A DNA stretch of 16,330 nt from Deltaproteobacteria bacterium (GTDB lineage Bacteria; Desulfobacterota; Desulfobacteria; Desulfobacterales; JAFDFH01). Position numbers and translations under genes: made by a program. A model generated the notes under the pieces. That model did no database searches. It was not told where the DNA came from and saw only the letters and a program-made list of their open reading frames with translations. Positions 1 through 7,392 of the stretch are shown in pieces. The stretch covers positions 1 to 16,330 of the forward strand of contig JAFDFH010000017.1 of NCBI GenBank assembly GCA_019309945.1, in the 5' to 3' direction. Position 1 is the first letter of the stretch. Each line of letters starts with the position of its first letter.

Positions 1-431
1 TGTACGGGCTTTCCGAAAAACAGTTTCGCCTGTTTTTTAAAAGGGCTGATCGACAAAAAGGCATCACCGGAACAAATCTACTTGCATTTCTAGAGCGTCG
101 ACTCGACAATGTGGTTTATCGATTGGGTTTTGTGAATTCGCGATCCCAGGGACGTCATTTTGTGAGACACAATCACTTTCTTGTGAACGGCAGGAAAGTA
201 AACATTCCCTCATATAGGATAAAGGTGGGTGATGTAGTTAAAATTCGTGAAAAAAGCCGTGGCATGCAGGCCATCGCGGATTCTCTGGAGGCCGTTGTAA
301 GGAGAGGTGTCCCCCCGTGGCTCGAACTAGAGAAAGAAAACTTGCAAGGAACGATCAAAGGTTACCCGGTCCGTGAGGATATCACAGTGCCGATTCAGGA
401 GCAGCTTATCGTGGAACTTTATTCCCGCTAG
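1..431 (+). CDS. rpsD: 30S ribosomal protein S4 (C-terminal part, 5' end outside window)
   Basis: S4 binds 16S rRNA early in 30S assembly and in many bacteria represses its own operon. The reading frame is already open at the left edge (first full codon at 3) and begins with YGLSEKQFRLFF, a typical S4 segment, so the N-terminal third (about 60 residues, judging from the usual 200-210 aa length) lies outside. About 142 residues are visible. TGTNLLAFLERRLDNVVYRLGF is the conserved entry into the S4 RNA-binding domain, followed by VNGRKVNIPSY, GDVVKIREKSR and the C-terminal VPIQEQLIVELYSR. The GTG at 111 is internal, not a start. The usual ARQLVxHGH segment reads GRHFVRHNH here, a mild variation. 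The rpoA gene follows after about 100 bases, the standard order at the end of the alpha operon. Confidence 0.97.
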   Translation, partial: YGLSEKQFRLFFKRADRQKGITGTNLLAFLERRLDNVVYRLGFVNSRSQGRHFVRHNHFLVNGRKVNIPSYRIKVGDVVKIREKSRGMQAIADSLEAVVRRGVPPWLELEKENLQGTIKGYPVREDITVPIQEQLIVELYSR

Positions 432-532
432 CAGGCTGACGCTTGCTATACGCAAAACTTTTACTGCAATGGCAGGACGGAATCGACTCCATTTCGACTC
501 GGTCATCCTCAAAAAAAATCTGGAGATAAAAA

Positions 533-1540
533 ATGTCATTAAATGAACTGATGTACATGAATTGGCAAGAGATGATAAGGCCGGAAAAGGTTCAGGTAAC
601 CAGCACGCCTTCCTATGGCAAGTTCGTTTGCGAACCGCTTGAAAGAGGATTCGGAATTACGATCGGTAATTCTTTAAGGCGGATAATACTTTCTTTTCTG
701 CATGGTGCTGCTATTGTGTCTGTGAAGTTCGAGAATGTGATGCACGAGCTCAGTGCTATTCCGGGTGTTCTTGAAGATGTTTCCGAGATTATCCTGAACT
801 TAAAAATGGTTCGTCTAAAGTTTTCGGATGCAGAATCAAAAACAGTTCGTATTGATGCTAAAGGAGAAGGAGAGGTTACGGCTGCAGATATCATCAGTGA
901 TGATGGAAAGGTTGAGGTTCTCAATCCAGATTTTCATATCGCAACCCTCTCGGAAAATGCAGAACTGAAAATGACGATGACTGCGAATATCGGGAAGGGC
1001 TATTCGTTGGCTGAAGCCAATAAGGATGAAAATGCACCCATCGGCACCATACCGATCGATGCCGTATTTTCACCCATTAAACGGGTGAATTACGTGGTGG
1101 GGAATGCCCGTGTCGGACAAAGGACGGACTATGATAAACTCACCATGGAGGTATGGACGGATGGTAGTATTTTGCCCGAAAACGCCGTTGCCTATGCTGC
1201 CAAAATTTTAAAGGAACAGATGACAATTTTTATCAACTTCGATGAAGAGCTTGAACCGGAACCGGAGAAAAAAGCGGAAGACCAGCAAAAGTTTCAGTTT
1301 AATGAGAATCTCTATCGAAGCGTGGAAGAGCTCGAGCTTTCTGTTCGCAGTGCTAATTGTCTTAAGAACGCCGATATTCTGAAAATTTATCAACTGGTAC
1401 AAAAGAGCGAAGCAGAGATGCTGAAGACTAAAAACTTTGGAAGAAAATCACTAAACGAGATTAAGGAAGTTTTAAGTGAAATGGGCCTCTCGCTCGGGAT
1501 GAAACTTGATGGATTTGTAGCGCCCGAAGAAGAGATTTAG
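533..1540 (+). CDS. rpoA: DNA-directed RNA polymerase subunit alpha
   Basis: Alpha dimerises to nucleate RNA polymerase assembly; its C-terminal domain contacts UP elements and activators. The 335 aa product matches the usual length. The N-terminal domain (about 1-235) carries LERGFGITIGNSLRRIIL (about 37-54), the dimer-interface helix, and PIKRVNYVVGNARVGQRTDYDKL (about 180-202). An acidic linker (EELEPEPEKK, about 238-247) leads to the C-terminal domain (about 263-325) with VRSANCLKNADI, containing the Arg, Asn and Leu positions used for DNA contact. The ATG at 533 is preceded by CTGGAG at 8-nt spacing. Internal Mets (MYMNWQEM) could serve as alternative starts, but the first has the better ribosome site. 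The gene is co-transcribed with rpsD and rplQ. Confidence 0.97.
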   Translation: MSLNELMYMNWQEMIRPEKVQVTSTPSYGKFVCEPLERGFGITIGNSLRRIILSFLHGAAIVSVKFENVMHELSAIPGVLEDVSEIILNLKMVRLKFSDAESKTVRIDAKGEGEVTAADIISDDGKVEVLNPDFHIATLSENAELKMTMTANIGKGYSLAEANKDENAPIGTIPIDAVFSPIKRVNYVVGNARVGQRTDYDKLTMEVWTDGSILPENAVAYAAKILKEQMTIFINFDEELEPEPEKKAEDQQKFQFNENLYRSVEELELSVRSANCLKNADILKIYQLVQKSEAEMLKTKNFGRKSLNEIKEVLSEMGLSLGMKLDGFVAPEEEI

Positions 1541-1560
1541 GAAGGGGAGTAATCGTTACA

Positions 1561-2244
1561 ATGAGACATCGAAAAGCCGGTTTGAAATTAAATAGAACGA
1601 GCAGTCACCGGAAGGCCATGTTCAGAAACATGGTGACCTCGCTTTTTAAATATGAACGTATCCGTACGACGGATGTAAAGGCCAAGGCATTAAGGGGCTG
1701 GGCTGACCATTTGATTACGCTGGCGAAACGGGGAGACCTTCATGCCAGGCGCCAGGCACTTTCCATTGTTAGGGAAAAAGAGGTTGTTTACAAGCTATTT
1801 GATGAGGCCGATAAACGCTTTGGCAGCATATCCGGCGGCTATACCCGGGTTATTAAGCTGGGGAGGCGCCCTGGAGATGCTGCGCCGATCTCTATCATTG
1901 AACTTGTGGATTCTGAAAAGACCATGAAGAAGAAAGCTAAAAAGAAGGCCAAACTAAAAGTGGAAAAGGAGCCGTCGGCCGATCAGAAAGTCACTGTTGA
2001 TGAAAAAGATGATACATCCGACGCTGGGGGCACAGCAGCGCCTTCCGATGAAACTCCTGAAGCATTGGAAGCATCTACAGGAGCGATAGAAGCGCCTTCG
2101 TCAGCAATGGAAACAGCTGACGAAGGAAAAGCGGAAGACGGTGTATCAAGATCAACATCTGATGAACTCGACGCGGAACTAAAGGAGGGATCTTCATCAG
2201 AGGATCTTCAGGATAAGAAACAAATTGATCCTGTAGACAAATAG
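1561..2244 (+). CDS. rplQ: 50S ribosomal protein L17 with long charged C-terminal tail
   Basis: L17 is a large-subunit protein near the exit-tunnel side of 23S rRNA. Residues 1-120 are a complete L17: MRHRKAGLKLNRTSSHRKAM, RNMVTSLFKYERI, HLITLAKRGDLHARRQAL and GGYTRVIKLGRRPGDAAP. Most bacterial L17 proteins stop near 115-130 aa; this one continues to 227. The tail starts with a Lys/Lys-Ala block (about 121-138, MKKKAKKKAKLKVEKEP) and then becomes low-complexity and acidic (Asp, Glu, Ser, Ala, Thr), which should be disordered. The ribosome site GGAAGGGGAG lies just upstream of ATG 1561, 20 bases after rpoA. It is the last gene of the operon, followed by a strong terminator. The tail is in frame and shows no sign of a frameshift. 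Tailed L17s occur in some Desulfobacterota; the function is unknown to me. Confidence 0.96.
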   Translation: MRHRKAGLKLNRTSSHRKAMFRNMVTSLFKYERIRTTDVKAKALRGWADHLITLAKRGDLHARRQALSIVREKEVVYKLFDEADKRFGSISGGYTRVIKLGRRPGDAAPISIIELVDSEKTMKKKAKKKAKLKVEKEPSADQKVTVDEKDDTSDAGGTAAPSDETPEALEASTGAIEAPSSAMETADEGKAEDGVSRSTSDELDAELKEGSSSEDLQDKKQIDPVDK

Positions 2245-2276
2245 ATAACTTTCGTTTAGAAAAAAGAGTGGCGGAA

Positions 2277-2315
2277 AAAAAGGCCTTGTCAATAAACACA
2301 AGGCCTTTTTATTTC
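2277..2315 (+). terminator. Rho-independent terminator of the rpsD-rpoA-rplQ operon (bidirectional)
   Basis: A perfect 13-bp inverted repeat (2277-2289 paired with 2298-2310) has core AGGCCTTGT/ACAAGGCCT and an 8-nt loop. An A-run lies on the left and a T-run on the right, so it can work in both directions. It lies 33 bases after the rplQ stop and insulates the ribosomal operon from the following lipoprotein gene. Confidence 0.93.
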
Positions 2316-2412
2316 GATCCATCCGGATATCCTTAAACCATTTATTTTTCTATTGGTAAAAGATAGGGCTGGAGAGCAAAAAAAGCGTTAAACAAAAAAA
2401 CAATCAAACATC

Positions 2413-3561
2413 GTGAATAGAAGATTTTTTAATAAAAAATCATTAAGTTATACACTTATTGGCATCATATTGGCTCAACTTTTATGGGGTTGTGCGGCAA
2501 CCAGGCCCAATCTGAGCGTTACCGATAATAAATATTTGCCTTCACGGAAAATGACGAAAAACAAATATTTTTTATCAATTCAATCGATGCTGGTCAGGCT
2601 CGCACATGAAAATAGCCTGCTATCGTCAGAAATTGGAAAATTACCGGAATTTCGGAAGAAAGTATCATTAAGTGACGTTAATGCATTAAAAAATCTACTA
2701 TGCCTGTATAAAAAGCATACGTTCAAGTTTAACTACGCCTTTAAGATTATGTGCCAAACAGGGCGTCCAGAGACAAGAAGATTTAATGCCCCCTTGCAAG
2801 CACTCTACTGGCTTGTCCGTGACAACAAGACATATGAGGCGGAAGTTTTGATTAACGATTACAATTTAGAAGATTTGCTCGTTCAAGCATGGGTATTGAC
2901 GCATAACATCCATCTTCACCAGTGGGAATGGCGAACAACAGAAGCTGTTAAATTGTACAAAAGCTGTAATAATCAGGAAATTTTACAGAAAATTAGAGCG
3001 TTCTACGCTAAAAACAAAGGCGTAACAGATTATATTATTGCACTTGCGAAAAAACATTCCGAATCTTTTGGTTACACTTATAAACCCTTTGATGAAACGT
3101 TGGCAAAGCACAGAATAGGATGGAATGAACTTGATAGGGTAGCGGATAGGGTCAATAGCCCTGAACTTGTTCACTTTTACATTATGAAGGAATTCACTTT
3201 TGAACCTGGTGAATACGCCGGACCTATAAAAACATTTCATAGGAAATCCGGAAATTCGGCTGCCGTTGCACGGTTAGGGAGTTTTTTACTAAAAAGAGCG
3301 GGTTACAAAACGTTTAAACGCAAGGTCAGGGTAAATCATTCACTTTGTGCAACCGAACACACCGGTGCAGGTATTGTTTTGGATGGGGATCGCTACCTGC
3401 TGGTCATCGATTTTCCAAAAGGGAAAAGGATAACGGGCCCTTATGATTTAACCGGATTAGATGAAGTGCTATCAAAAGGTCATTGCCAGTACCCTTCGGT
3501 TGAACGGTTTTTAATACCTGTACCCAATCCTGACGTGGAATCGAAGAAAAAGGGTTTATGA
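2413..3561 (+). CDS. Lipoprotein with transglutaminase-like C-terminal domain, catalytic Cys replaced by Ser
   Basis: Unassigned envelope protein of 382 aa. The N-terminus (NRRFFNKKS, then a hydrophobic stretch and LLWGC) is a clear lipoprotein signal, with lipidation expected at Cys27. The next residue is Ala, so outer-membrane sorting is likely by the usual +2 rule. A GTG start at 2413 is needed to keep the signal peptide; no good Shine-Dalgarno is visible. Residues 60-230 are helical with no family I recognise. Residues 245-365 resemble a transglutaminase/cysteine-protease fold: GNSAAVARLGSFLLKRAGYK (280-299) corresponds to the active-site helix, with His316 (EHTGAGIV) and Asp333 (LVIDFP) as plausible partners. 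The nucleophile position is Ser282, not Cys, so it may be a pseudoenzyme. The gene is visibly more AT-rich than its neighbours and stands alone after a terminator. The domain call is moderate; the signal peptide is firm. Confidence 0.72.
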   Translation: MNRRFFNKKSLSYTLIGIILAQLLWGCAATRPNLSVTDNKYLPSRKMTKNKYFLSIQSMLVRLAHENSLLSSEIGKLPEFRKKVSLSDVNALKNLLCLYKKHTFKFNYAFKIMCQTGRPETRRFNAPLQALYWLVRDNKTYEAEVLINDYNLEDLLVQAWVLTHNIHLHQWEWRTTEAVKLYKSCNNQEILQKIRAFYAKNKGVTDYIIALAKKHSESFGYTYKPFDETLAKHRIGWNELDRVADRVNSPELVHFYIMKEFTFEPGEYAGPIKTFHRKSGNSAAVARLGSFLLKRAGYKTFKRKVRVNHSLCATEHTGAGIVLDGDRYLLVIDFPKGKRITGPYDLTGLDEVLSKGHCQYPSVERFLIPVPNPDVESKKKGL

Positions 3562-3678
3562 TGATTATAAGGGAATTTTTTAGGAAATGAGTGCATCATG
3601 TGTAAAAATATTCTTTATCCGGGCATAACCAGCAAAACTGATTTTTATTAATGATTGGAAAGGAGATTCATTTTTTCC

Positions 3679-3709
3679 TTGACAGTAAATGGTGTGACTG
3701 TAGTATATT
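3679..3709 (+). promoter_or_regulatory. Candidate sigma70 promoter upstream of the TRAP operon
   Basis: A perfect TTGACA (3679-3684) is followed by TAGTAT at 16-nt spacing or TATATT at 19-nt spacing. It faces dctP about 270 bases downstream, so a long leader containing the dispersed element at 3772-3921 would be made. No other good candidate was seen between 3562 and 3974. Confidence 0.45.
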
Positions 3710-3771
3710 TCCATTCTTTTGATTGATATATGAATGACGATTATTAAATTTCTGGAACGCGGCGATATTTT

Positions 3772-3921
3772 GAGATCTTTGAAAAATGCTCATTTTTGTT
3801 CAAGTTCGAGGAAGGCGATCCGCCTGAGGCGGATTAATCATAGGAATAATTGAGTATTTTGAGGAATAAAATTTGAGCCGGACACAGAAATTGGGCAAAA
3901 AGGGCGTTTTGCAAAGGTCTT
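3772..3921 (+). repeat. Dispersed intergenic element with inverted termini, copy 1
   Basis: This stretch of about 150 bases begins GAGATCTTTGAAAAATG and ends GGGCGTTTTGCAAAGGTCTT; the ends are imperfect inverted repeats of about 20 bases. It aligns along its length with 13497-13638, including GAGTATTTTGAGGA versus TAGTATTTTGAGGA, AAAATTTGAGCC and GAAATTGGGCAAAA. It has no coding capacity that looks real. It ends 53 bases before the dctP ATG. It behaves like a MITE-type or other small non-autonomous repeat; a leader RNA is an alternative. Confidence 0.8.
3818..3834. repeat. Short palindrome nested in repeat copy 1
   Basis: ATCCGCC-TGA-GGCGGAT is a perfect 7-bp inverted repeat with a 3-base loop. 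It interrupts the dispersed element relative to copy 2. A related truncated form, GCGATCCGCCTGAGG, sits at 13479-13492 just outside copy 2. Confidence 0.7.
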
Positions 3922-3974
3922 ATTTTTAGAGGGTAGAATCACATTTAACTTATCATAACGGGGTGGTATCAATT

Positions 3975-5141
3975 ATGATGAAGCGATTTAAAATTTCTCC
4001 AGCAGTAATTATCATTGCAGTTGTCGTATTCCTAATGGGTGGGGTATTATTGATTTCTTGCGGTCAGGGTGAAAAACCGGATGAAGAAGCGAAGAAAACC
4101 ACTGAACCTGAAAAAAAACCGGTGGTAGCGAAAAAGAAAGGACCTTCACTGGATAAATGGAAGCCTAATTTTGATCCATCGGGTGCAAAGTATAAATTCA
4201 TCGTATCAAACGTGTCACATCCCGTGATTAAAGGTGTGTATGCCGGATTTGCGATTCGGGATGCGTTGTGGGAACGAACAAACGGCCAAATGTATCTTGA
4301 CTATAAACCTTTTTCCATGCTCGGCGGGGAGGTTGAAGTGCTGAACCAGCTCCAGATGGGCGCCATTCAGGGAATGGCCTGCAGCTCCGTTGCCTCAACC
4401 AATTTAGGTCCCCGGTTTGGTCTGATTAACCTTCCTTTCCTCGTCAATTCTTTTGAAAAGCTGGATAAATTTGTGGCCAGCGGTGATCTGTTCGGCCATT
4501 TTATGATGGCAATGGATCATCAGGGGATTATGGGGCTTGACATCACCGGATACGGAAACTATGGCTGGGCCAGCACCATTCCAATCAAAACCATTACAGA
4601 TGCCAAGAAAGTAAAATTCCGTACCGCGGAAGCGACCGTCAATCAACTCCTATACAAACAGTGGGGATTTCACCCGGTCGTCATGCCCTGGCCGGATGTG
4701 CCGATTGCTCTGAAACAGGGGGTGATTACCGGCCTGGACCACACGCCGATGGTGTGCAATATCACCAAGAAGTTCGAGGTGGCCAAATATTTCACACAGC
4801 TCAATTATGCTCAGGGTCTATTTATTTGGATCTTCAACAAGGCCTGGTTCAATAGTCTGCCGGCGGACCTGCAAAAAACCTTTAAAGAGGTTGTCCATGA
4901 AGTCTGTGCAAAAATCCGTCAGGAAAGCAAGCAGCAGGAAATCGACGAAATCGCAAAGGCGAAGGCCAACGGTATACAATTTTTCCGTCTTTCCGATAAC
5001 GAAATGGCCCTTCTCCAAAGCCAGGGTGATGTTGTTCACCAGGAATTCCTTGATGAGATCAATAAGCTCTATCCCGGCGATACGTATCGGCCGGCCAATT
5101 TTCTGGAAGAAGTACAGGGCTACATGGGATACACGCCGTAA
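3975..5141 (+). CDS. dctP: TRAP transporter solute-binding protein, DctP family, lipoprotein type
   Basis: The protein captures an organic acid (usually a carboxylate) outside the inner membrane and hands it to the DctQM permease. From ATG 3975 it is 388 aa. ATG 3975 is chosen because GGGGTGG lies about 8 bases upstream; a GTG at 3963 is open but overlaps that site. The signal has a hydrophobic core and lipobox LISC with Cys29, then a charged Lys/Glu/Pro linker to about residue 60. The binding domain spans about 73-370. LGGEVEVLNQLQMGAIQGMA (116-135), NLPFLV and VKFRTAEATVNQLLYKQWG (213-231) are DctP hallmarks; Arg216 is the expected carboxylate-binding residue. Many DctPs are free periplasmic proteins, so lipid anchoring is a notable variant. 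Its substrate cannot be told from sequence. It is separated from dctQ by a terminator, which would favour excess binding protein. Confidence 0.93.
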   Translation: MMKRFKISPAVIIIAVVVFLMGGVLLISCGQGEKPDEEAKKTTEPEKKPVVAKKKGPSLDKWKPNFDPSGAKYKFIVSNVSHPVIKGVYAGFAIRDALWERTNGQMYLDYKPFSMLGGEVEVLNQLQMGAIQGMACSSVASTNLGPRFGLINLPFLVNSFEKLDKFVASGDLFGHFMMAMDHQGIMGLDITGYGNYGWASTIPIKTITDAKKVKFRTAEATVNQLLYKQWGFHPVVMPWPDVPIALKQGVITGLDHTPMVCNITKKFEVAKYFTQLNYAQGLFIWIFNKAWFNSLPADLQKTFKEVVHEVCAKIRQESKQQEIDEIAKAKANGIQFFRLSDNEMALLQSQGDVVHQEFLDEINKLYPGDTYRPANFLEEVQGYMGYTP

Positions 5142-5161
5142 TTGGATCACAAGCAATATAC

Positions 5162-5189
5162 AAGGGGCTCATAACGAGCCCCTTTTTTT
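5162..5189 (+). terminator. Terminator between dctP and dctQ
   Basis: The stem AAGGGGCTC/GAGCCCCTT (5162-5170 with 5176-5184) has a 5-nt loop and runs into seven T's. It lies 20 bases after the dctP stop. Partial read-through would give more binding protein than permease, as is common in binding-protein-dependent systems. Confidence 0.88.
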
Positions 5190-5271
5190 ATCCATCGGCC
5201 ACAGGCTTGGCGGGCGGTTCGACACCATTTCGGGTTGACCGTTGAAAAGAAATTTTAAGAAAAAATGTATT

Positions 5272-5313
5272 GGTTAATACTGACACACATGTTATCAGTA
5301 ACCGATTTTTTTT
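5272..5313 (+). terminator. Possible second hairpin with T-tract before dctQ
   Basis: GGTTA-ATA-CTGA (5272-5283) can pair with TCAGTAACC (5295-5303), leaving a 3-base bulge, and is followed by a run of eight T's (5306-5313). It may be a weak terminator or attenuator in the 242-base dctP-dctQ gap. No convincing separate promoter for dctQ was seen in this gap. Confidence 0.35.
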
Positions 5314-5383
5314 AAAGGTACATAATGACTAAGTTGCAGTGACTTTTTGCTTTGAGCCTTCAGCTTAAAAAGGGAACCGACCT

Positions 5384-5887
5384 ATGTTTGGAAAGATTCT
5401 TGGTTTTTTAGACAAGATTTTGACTTTTTTTGAGGAATGGACCTTATTTGTCACCGTCATGGTGGCCCTTGTGGCGCTTTTTTTTAATGTGGTTTTACGC
5501 TATGGCTTCAACTACACACTGGCCTGGTCAGAAGAACTGGTCCGTGAGGTCATCATCTATACCACTTTTATTGGCTGTAGTGCTGCAATCAAGAATCGTT
5601 CCATGATCAAGATCGATGCCTCGGTTCAGCTCTTTCCCAGGCTGAAGCTGCCCCTCACCTTTTTCAGTAATTTGGTAACACTGATTTTTTCCATCATAAT
5701 GGTTTATTATGGATGGCTGATGGCGGTATTGCAAGTTGAAACCCATCAGAAGACGGTTATTTTGCAGATCCCCCTGGTTTATCTTTATGCCATATTACCC
5801 TTGATGGGCGGCATGATGTTTATCCGGACCATTCAGGTGGTTTATGACGATATTGTCGAGATTCATGCCGGCAAACGTCAGCAATAG
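5384..5887 (+). CDS. dctQ: TRAP transporter small permease subunit, DctQ family
   Basis: This is the small integral membrane subunit that pairs with DctM in Na+-driven uptake. The 167 aa length is typical. Four hydrophobic segments lie near 18-40, 52-73, 91-113 and 127-150. NVVLRYGFNYTLAWSEELVR (35-54) and the following FIGCSAAIKNRSMIKID (62-78) match the family pattern RY..........W.EEL......FxG...A......I.ID. AGGGAA upstream of ATG 5384 is a modest ribosome site. The gene lies 43 bases before dctM, so the two permease subunits are translated from one message. Confidence 0.93.
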   Translation: MFGKILGFLDKILTFFEEWTLFVTVMVALVALFFNVVLRYGFNYTLAWSEELVREVIIYTTFIGCSAAIKNRSMIKIDASVQLFPRLKLPLTFFSNLVTLIFSIIMVYYGWLMAVLQVETHQKTVILQIPLVYLYAILPLMGGMMFIRTIQVVYDDIVEIHAGKRQQ

Positions 5888-5930
5888 GCTTGTCTGTCCG
5901 ATTTTGTGATAAGTGTAGGAGATCCGGTTT

Positions 5931-7226
5931 ATGGAATTGAGCCATATGATTATTTTGTTGATTCTTCTGGGAACCATGGCCACTTATATTCCCGTATTCA
6001 TGTGCCTTTTTTTCACCTCCGTTTTAGGGGTTATTTTTTTCACGGATCTGCCGATTCTCCTGCTGATACAAAGCCTTTTTCGCAGTATGGACAAGTTTGC
6101 CCTTGTCGTGGTCCTTTTCTTTATTCTTTGCGGTAATATCATGACCGCGGGTTCAATCGTCGAAAAGCTTATCAAAGTGGCCAATGCGCTGGTGAGCTGG
6201 CTTCCCGGCGGCCTCGGTATGGCCGGTATTCTGGCCTGTGGTCTTTTTGGTGCCATTTCCGGATCAACGGTGGCCACCGTCGTGGCCTTGGGCGGCTTTA
6301 TGATACCTGCGCTGTTGGATAACGGATACCCTGAGCGATATACCCTGGGGCTTATGACGACCTCTCCTAATCTCGGGGTGATCATTCCACCGAGTATCGG
6401 CATGATTTTATACAGTATGATCAGTAATGTTTCCCTGGAGGGACTTTTCCTGACAGGATTTTTGCCGGGTCTCCTTATCATGTCGAGCACATGTATCTAT
6501 ACATATTTTTTCTTTCGCAAAAAAACGGAAATCGTGCGGATGCCGATTCCAAGCACTATCGAAGTACTGATTATCTTAAAAGAAGGCTTTTGGTCGCTAA
6601 TGCTGCCGATAATTATCTTTGGCGGGATATTCTCCGGCGCCTTTACCGCTAATGAAGCGGCCGTGGTGGCTTGCGTTTATGCTTTTATTGTTGAGCTCTT
6701 CATCCATCGCTCCATGAAACTGCGCGATGTCAAAAGGATTACGGTTAACTCCGCGGTAACGTCTGCAACCCTGCTCATCATTGTGGCAGGAGCCACCTGT
6801 TTTGGACGTTTGCTTACTCTGGAAAATATTCCGGGCGCAATCACCCAAACGGTTCTATCAACCATTCATTCTCCAATTATATTTCTTCTGGCCATGAACA
6901 TCCTTCTTCTGGTCGTGGGAATGTTTATGGATATCATATCGGCAACAATGATCCTCGGCCCGGTATTTCTTCCTATGCTGGATGCATTCAATATCAGCTG
7001 GATGCATTTTGGGTTAATCATGACCGTCAACCTGGCCATCGGATACTGTACACCTCCCATGGGAGTCAGTCTTTACATAACCGGGGCAATCGCCAACAGG
7101 GATATCATCTATGTGTCCAGAGCGGTCCTTCCGTTTCTTGCCATACAGACCGCCATACTGCTTTTTATAACCTATTTCCCCGATATGGTCCTCTGGCTTC
7201 CCAGCGCCATGGGCTTTTTGGAATAA
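5931..7226 (+). CDS. dctM: TRAP transporter large permease subunit, DctM family
   Basis: This is the transport-catalysing subunit (ion transporter superfamily) in the inner membrane. The 431 aa length is typical and there are about 11-13 hydrophobic segments along the whole protein. Diagnostic segments are AISGSTVATVVALGGFMIPA (108-127) and PNLGVIIPPSIGMILYSMIS (145-164), the two helical-hairpin motifs of the family. Their repeat-related counterparts near the C-terminus are DIISATMILGPVFLPML and GYCTPPMGVSLYITGAIA. The start has GTAGGAG upstream. It completes a dctPQM set that should be functional; nothing is truncated. Confidence 0.95.
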   Translation: MELSHMIILLILLGTMATYIPVFMCLFFTSVLGVIFFTDLPILLLIQSLFRSMDKFALVVVLFFILCGNIMTAGSIVEKLIKVANALVSWLPGGLGMAGILACGLFGAISGSTVATVVALGGFMIPALLDNGYPERYTLGLMTTSPNLGVIIPPSIGMILYSMISNVSLEGLFLTGFLPGLLIMSSTCIYTYFFFRKKTEIVRMPIPSTIEVLIILKEGFWSLMLPIIIFGGIFSGAFTANEAAVVACVYAFIVELFIHRSMKLRDVKRITVNSAVTSATLLIIVAGATCFGRLLTLENIPGAITQTVLSTIHSPIIFLLAMNILLLVVGMFMDIISATMILGPVFLPMLDAFNISWMHFGLIMTVNLAIGYCTPPMGVSLYITGAIANRDIIYVSRAVLPFLAIQTAILLFITYFPDMVLWLPSAMGFLE

Positions 7227-7320
7227 ATCTATCCTTGCATAACCACCTCCTGTTCATTAACCGCCGTTGAAGCCCATTCATGTTATGTTCTGAATATGAC
7301 GACGTCCGGATCTCCTGTCC

Positions 7321-7350
7321 TTGACAGTTTACCGCCGACTGATATATAAA
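7321..7350 (+). promoter_or_regulatory. Sigma70-type promoter of the K+ channel gene
   Basis: TTGACA (7321-7326) is followed by TATAAA (7345-7350) at 18-nt spacing, or TATATA (7343-7348) at 16. The predicted start would be about 35 bases before ATG 7393. It lies in the 166-base gap after dctM and indicates that the channel is transcribed separately from the TRAP operon. Confidence 0.6.
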
Positions 7351-7392
7351 ATTACATCGGATGACAGACAATTATCCTTCAATCCCGGGTAA

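Noticed and set aside
3963..3974. GTG 3963 as the dctP start
   Set aside because: It would overlap the GGGGTGG ribosome site that serves ATG 3975, and it adds only four residues before the natural signal peptide.
4807..5238. Plus-strand 143-codon frame overlapping the end of dctP
   Set aside because: It lies in another frame of dctP and runs through the terminator; its product is Arg/Ser-rich with no family resemblance.
5984..6490. Minus-strand 168-codon frame inside dctM
   Set aside because: It is antisense to a clear DctM coding region, with composition typical of a shadow frame.
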